DNA from: Proteobacteria bacterium UBA4656
Lineage (GTDB): Bacteria > Pseudomonadota > Gammaproteobacteria > Xanthomonadales > Ahniellaceae
Assembly: GCA_002405525.1 (NCBI GenBank)
Contig: DHLY01000053.1
Coordinates: 1-37,080, forward strand
DNA length: 37,080 bases
Reading direction: 5' to 3'
The position numbers were made by a program, and so were the translations under genes. The notes under the pieces were generated by a model. That model did no database searches. It worked only from the letters and a program-made list of their open reading frames with translations, and was not told where the DNA came from. Shown here one piece after another: positions 35,012 through 37,080 of the stretch (position 1 is its first letter; each line of letters starts with the position of its first letter).

Positions 35012-36706
35012 TCAGGGCTGACGCCATCCGGGCCCACGCACCACGCGGCCCGGGAGCGCGCCGGTGTGCGCGCCATCGCGCAGCACCGGCACGCCGTTGA
35101 CCAGCACATCGCGCACCCCGGTGGCGAAGCGCTGCGGCTGGTCGAACGTGGCGTGGTCGCTGATCGTCGCCGGGTCGAAGACAACCAGGTCCGCGAAGCA
35201 GCCGGGATCGAGACAGCCGCGGCCGGTCAGTCGCCAGTTCTGCGCCGGCAGCCGGGTCAGGCGGTGGATCGCTTCCGGCAGCGGGATCACGCCGCGCTCG
35301 CGCACGTAATGGCCGAGAAGCCGCGCGAAGTTGCCGTAGGCGCGCGGATGGGTGGACGCGAGCAGGAACACGCCCTCCGGCGCGCTGGCCTCGGCGTCGG
35401 AACCGAACGACACCCAAGGCTGGCGGATGCCGAGCTCGACGTTGTCCTCGCTCATCAGAAAATAGGCGGTGTCAACCCGCGAACCGTCCTCGATCACGAG
35501 GTCGATCATGGTGTTCTCGGCGTCGGTGCCGCGCTCGGCCATGACCTGCGCCAGGGTCTTGCCGGTCAGGGGCCTCAGCGCGGGATTGCGGAAACCGATG
35601 AACTTCAGGTTCTCCGGCGTACCCGCCATCCGGTAGAGGTTCTCCCACAGCGGCGAGGGCGTGCGCATGGCCTCGAGGGTCTGGGCGCGCTGCGCAGGGT
35701 CGCGCAGGCGGGCGATCCACGCCTCAAGGCCGCCCTCCTGCACCCACGGCGGCATCGCCGCATCGAGCCCGGTCGCGCCGGCGACATAGGTGTACATGTT
35801 GGCCGACACCGGAAGCCCCTCGGCACGGGCAGCCTCGATCCGCGCGATGGCCTGCGCCATCTTCGGCCAGTTGTGCCGGCCGGCGGCCTTGAGGTGGTAG
35901 ACCTCGGCGCGTACGCCGGCGTCGCGGGCGATGGCGATGAGTTCGTCCAGCGCTTCGACGAAGCGGTCGGCCTCGCTGCGCAGGTGCGCGATGTAGCCGC
36001 CGCCGTATTCGCCGGCAGCGGCAGCCAGCGCGACCAGTTCCGGGGTCTGTGCGTAGAACGCCGGTGCATAGATCAGCGATGCGCCGACCCCGAGCGCGCC
36101 TTCGCGCATGGCCTCGCGCACCAGTTCCTGCATGCGCGCCAGTTCCTCCACCGTCGGCGGCCGGTTGGCGTAGCCGAGCTCATGCACCCGCACCGTGGTG
36201 GCGCCGACGAAACTCGCCACGTTGACCGCCACGCCGCGCCGCTCGAGGCCCTCCAGCCAGCCGGCCAGGGTGGTCCAGTCGATGTCGTAGCGGATGTCGG
36301 ACTGGCGCGCCAGCGCGGTGGCGCGCATGGACTCGTTCAGCGGGCCCATCGAGCTGCCCTCGCCGAACACCTCCAGCGTGACGCCCTGCTTGAGGTCGCT
36401 GAGCGCGCGCGGGTCGGCCATCAGGGACTCGGTCGACCACGACAGCATGTTGATGAAGCCCGGCGCGACGGCGAGTCCGGCGGCATCCACGACCGTGGTC
36501 GCGGTCGCCCCGCCGAGGTGGCCGACCGCCGCCACGCGATCGCCGCGGATGCCGATGTCGGCCTGCCGCGGGGCGCCGCCGCTGCCGTCATGGAAGGTTC
36601 CGCCGCGCACCAGTACGTCGTAGTCGGGCGCCGCGACCGGGGGCAGCGCCGGCACCGCCACGCAGCCGGCCAGCAAGGTGGCGCAAAGGATGATGGGCAG
36701 GCGCAT
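35012..36706 (-). CDS. D-aminoacylase-like amidohydrolase lipoprotein
   Basis: 564 residues of the amidohydrolase superfamily, N-acyl-D-amino-acid deacylase branch (COG3653). A lipoprotein signal peptide (MRLPIILCATLLAGC, lipobox LAGC at 16-19) anchors it in the envelope. Then come DVLVRGGTFHDGSGG, GDRVAAVGHLG, APGFINMLSWSTES, EVYHLKAAG and VSFGSDAEASAP...HPRAYG. The usual HxH metal motif after GFID is replaced by NML and TLE replaces the cysteine-bearing strand, while the later His/Lys and Asp positions stay. It may bind a single metal. ATG at 36706 with GGAG upstream. It should release free D-amino acids for the neighbouring dehydrogenase. Confidence 0.75.
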   Translation of the reverse strand: MRLPIILCATLLAGCVAVPALPPVAAPDYDVLVRGGTFHDGSGGAPRQADIGIRGDRVAAVGHLGGATATTVVDAAGLAVAPGFINMLSWSTESLMADPRALSDLKQGVTLEVFGEGSSMGPLNESMRATALARQSDIRYDIDWTTLAGWLEGLERRGVAVNVASFVGATTVRVHELGYANRPPTVEELARMQELVREAMREGALGVGASLIYAPAFYAQTPELVALAAAAGEYGGGYIAHLRSEADRFVEALDELIAIARDAGVRAEVYHLKAAGRHNWPKMAQAIARIEAARAEGLPVSANMYTYVAGATGLDAAMPPWVQEGGLEAWIARLRDPAQRAQTLEAMRTPSPLWENLYRMAGTPENLKFIGFRNPALRPLTGKTLAQVMAERGTDAENTMIDLVIEDGSRVDTAYFLMSEDNVELGIRQPWVSFGSDAEASAPEGVFLLASTHPRAYGNFARLLGHYVRERGVIPLPEAIHRLTRLPAQNWRLTGRGCLDPGCFADLVVFDPATISDHATFDQPQRFATGVRDVLVNGVPVLRDGAHTGALPGRVVRGPGWRQP

Positions 36707-37080
36707 GCGCTGGATCTCCGGGGGCACCCGAAGACTAGCAGGGTGTCGAGAGGCACCCCGCTGGCGCGCGGCACGGATCCCGCGCTCGCGCATCGATCGC
36801 ACAAGCGATTGATTCGGCGCGAGCCGATGCGCGCATGTGCCGGACTCGCGACACGCATAAAGCGCGCGACAAGGCTTTCTCGACGACCGACCAGGGAAAC
36901 ACTACCGGAGGGTGCAGGGCCGCGCGGGTTCCGCGCGCATCCGCAACCAGCCGGGCACCGCAAGGCGTGGAACCCTGCCCGGAGGTTCGCCGTTGCGGTT
37001 GCCGTTGCGCGCTCGGAGCCCGGGGAAAAAACCGCATCCTCGGGGTTTCTCCAGTCACGATTCCGGCGCAGGTCCGGACG
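36707..37080. other. gene-free right edge
   Basis: 374 nt upstream of the D-aminoacylase-like gene. I see no convincing gene. The only clear structure is copy 2 of the structured element at its far end, plus a CGCGCGGGTTCCGCGCG palindrome-like stretch near 36924-36940. Confidence 0.5.
37025..37080 (-). repeat. structured intergenic element, copy 2
   Basis: On the minus strand hairpin A (TCCGG / CCGGA, 37078-37062) is followed by GACTGGAG and hairpin B (AAACC / GGTTT, 37048-37029) running into T6. Hairpin B's arms differ from those of copy 1 but still pair. It may continue past the window edge. Confidence 0.6.

Overview
The window is GC-rich chromosomal DNA from a gammaproteobacterium, most likely of the Xanthomonadales/Lysobacterales. 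The best evidence is the arginine cluster. It encodes a fused acetylglutamate kinase/N-acetylglutamate synthase, an acetylornithine-type carbamoyltransferase and a partner M20 deacetylase. Together these give the acetylcitrulline route known from Xanthomonas.

Layout: 1-4600 is a restriction-modification locus. At the left edge four 25-bp tandem repeats, like the ends of an IS21-type element, cut a GHKL ATPase gene. A divergent operon then encodes a ribbon-helix-helix protein, a C5 cytosine methyltransferase, Vsr and a PD-(D/E)xK-like nuclease, and faces an HNH endonuclease. 4700-8030 holds an aromatic amino acid (histidine) ammonia-lyase and hisS.

8177-17333 is an integrated element of about 9.1 kb in the 3' half of a tRNA-Pro(CGG) gene, bounded by a perfect 49-bp direct repeat. 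It has a tyrosine integrase, an AlpA-like HTH protein, a RepA-type ATPase, a Nu1-like small terminase, an HK97-fold capsid protein and a gpZ-like tail protein. I see no large terminase, portal, protease, lysis or tail-tube gene, so it looks like a capsid-carrying phage satellite. A lone opposite-strand membrane-protein gene next to attL is a possible cargo gene. A dyad-symmetric array of an 8-bp motif between terS and repA is a candidate origin or packaging site. Paired GTACCAGC boxes lie near both ends.

17977-22079 is a DUF2339/DUF3999 membrane and envelope pair. 22180-29410 is the arg cluster (argF'-G-E'-AB-C-H, minus strand). An intrinsic terminator lies only about 20 nt before argF', preceded by an arginine-containing leader ORF and two alternative hairpins: a candidate attenuator. 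29660-36706 holds a glycine-zipper lipoprotein-like gene, cysS-sufE, an N-formylglutamate amidohydrolase, a small exported protein, a D-amino-acid dehydrogenase-like gene and a D-aminoacylase-like lipoprotein. Two copies of a roughly 57-bp structured repeat lie upstream of the last two genes.

All functions are inferred from sequence motifs read by eye. No searches were run.
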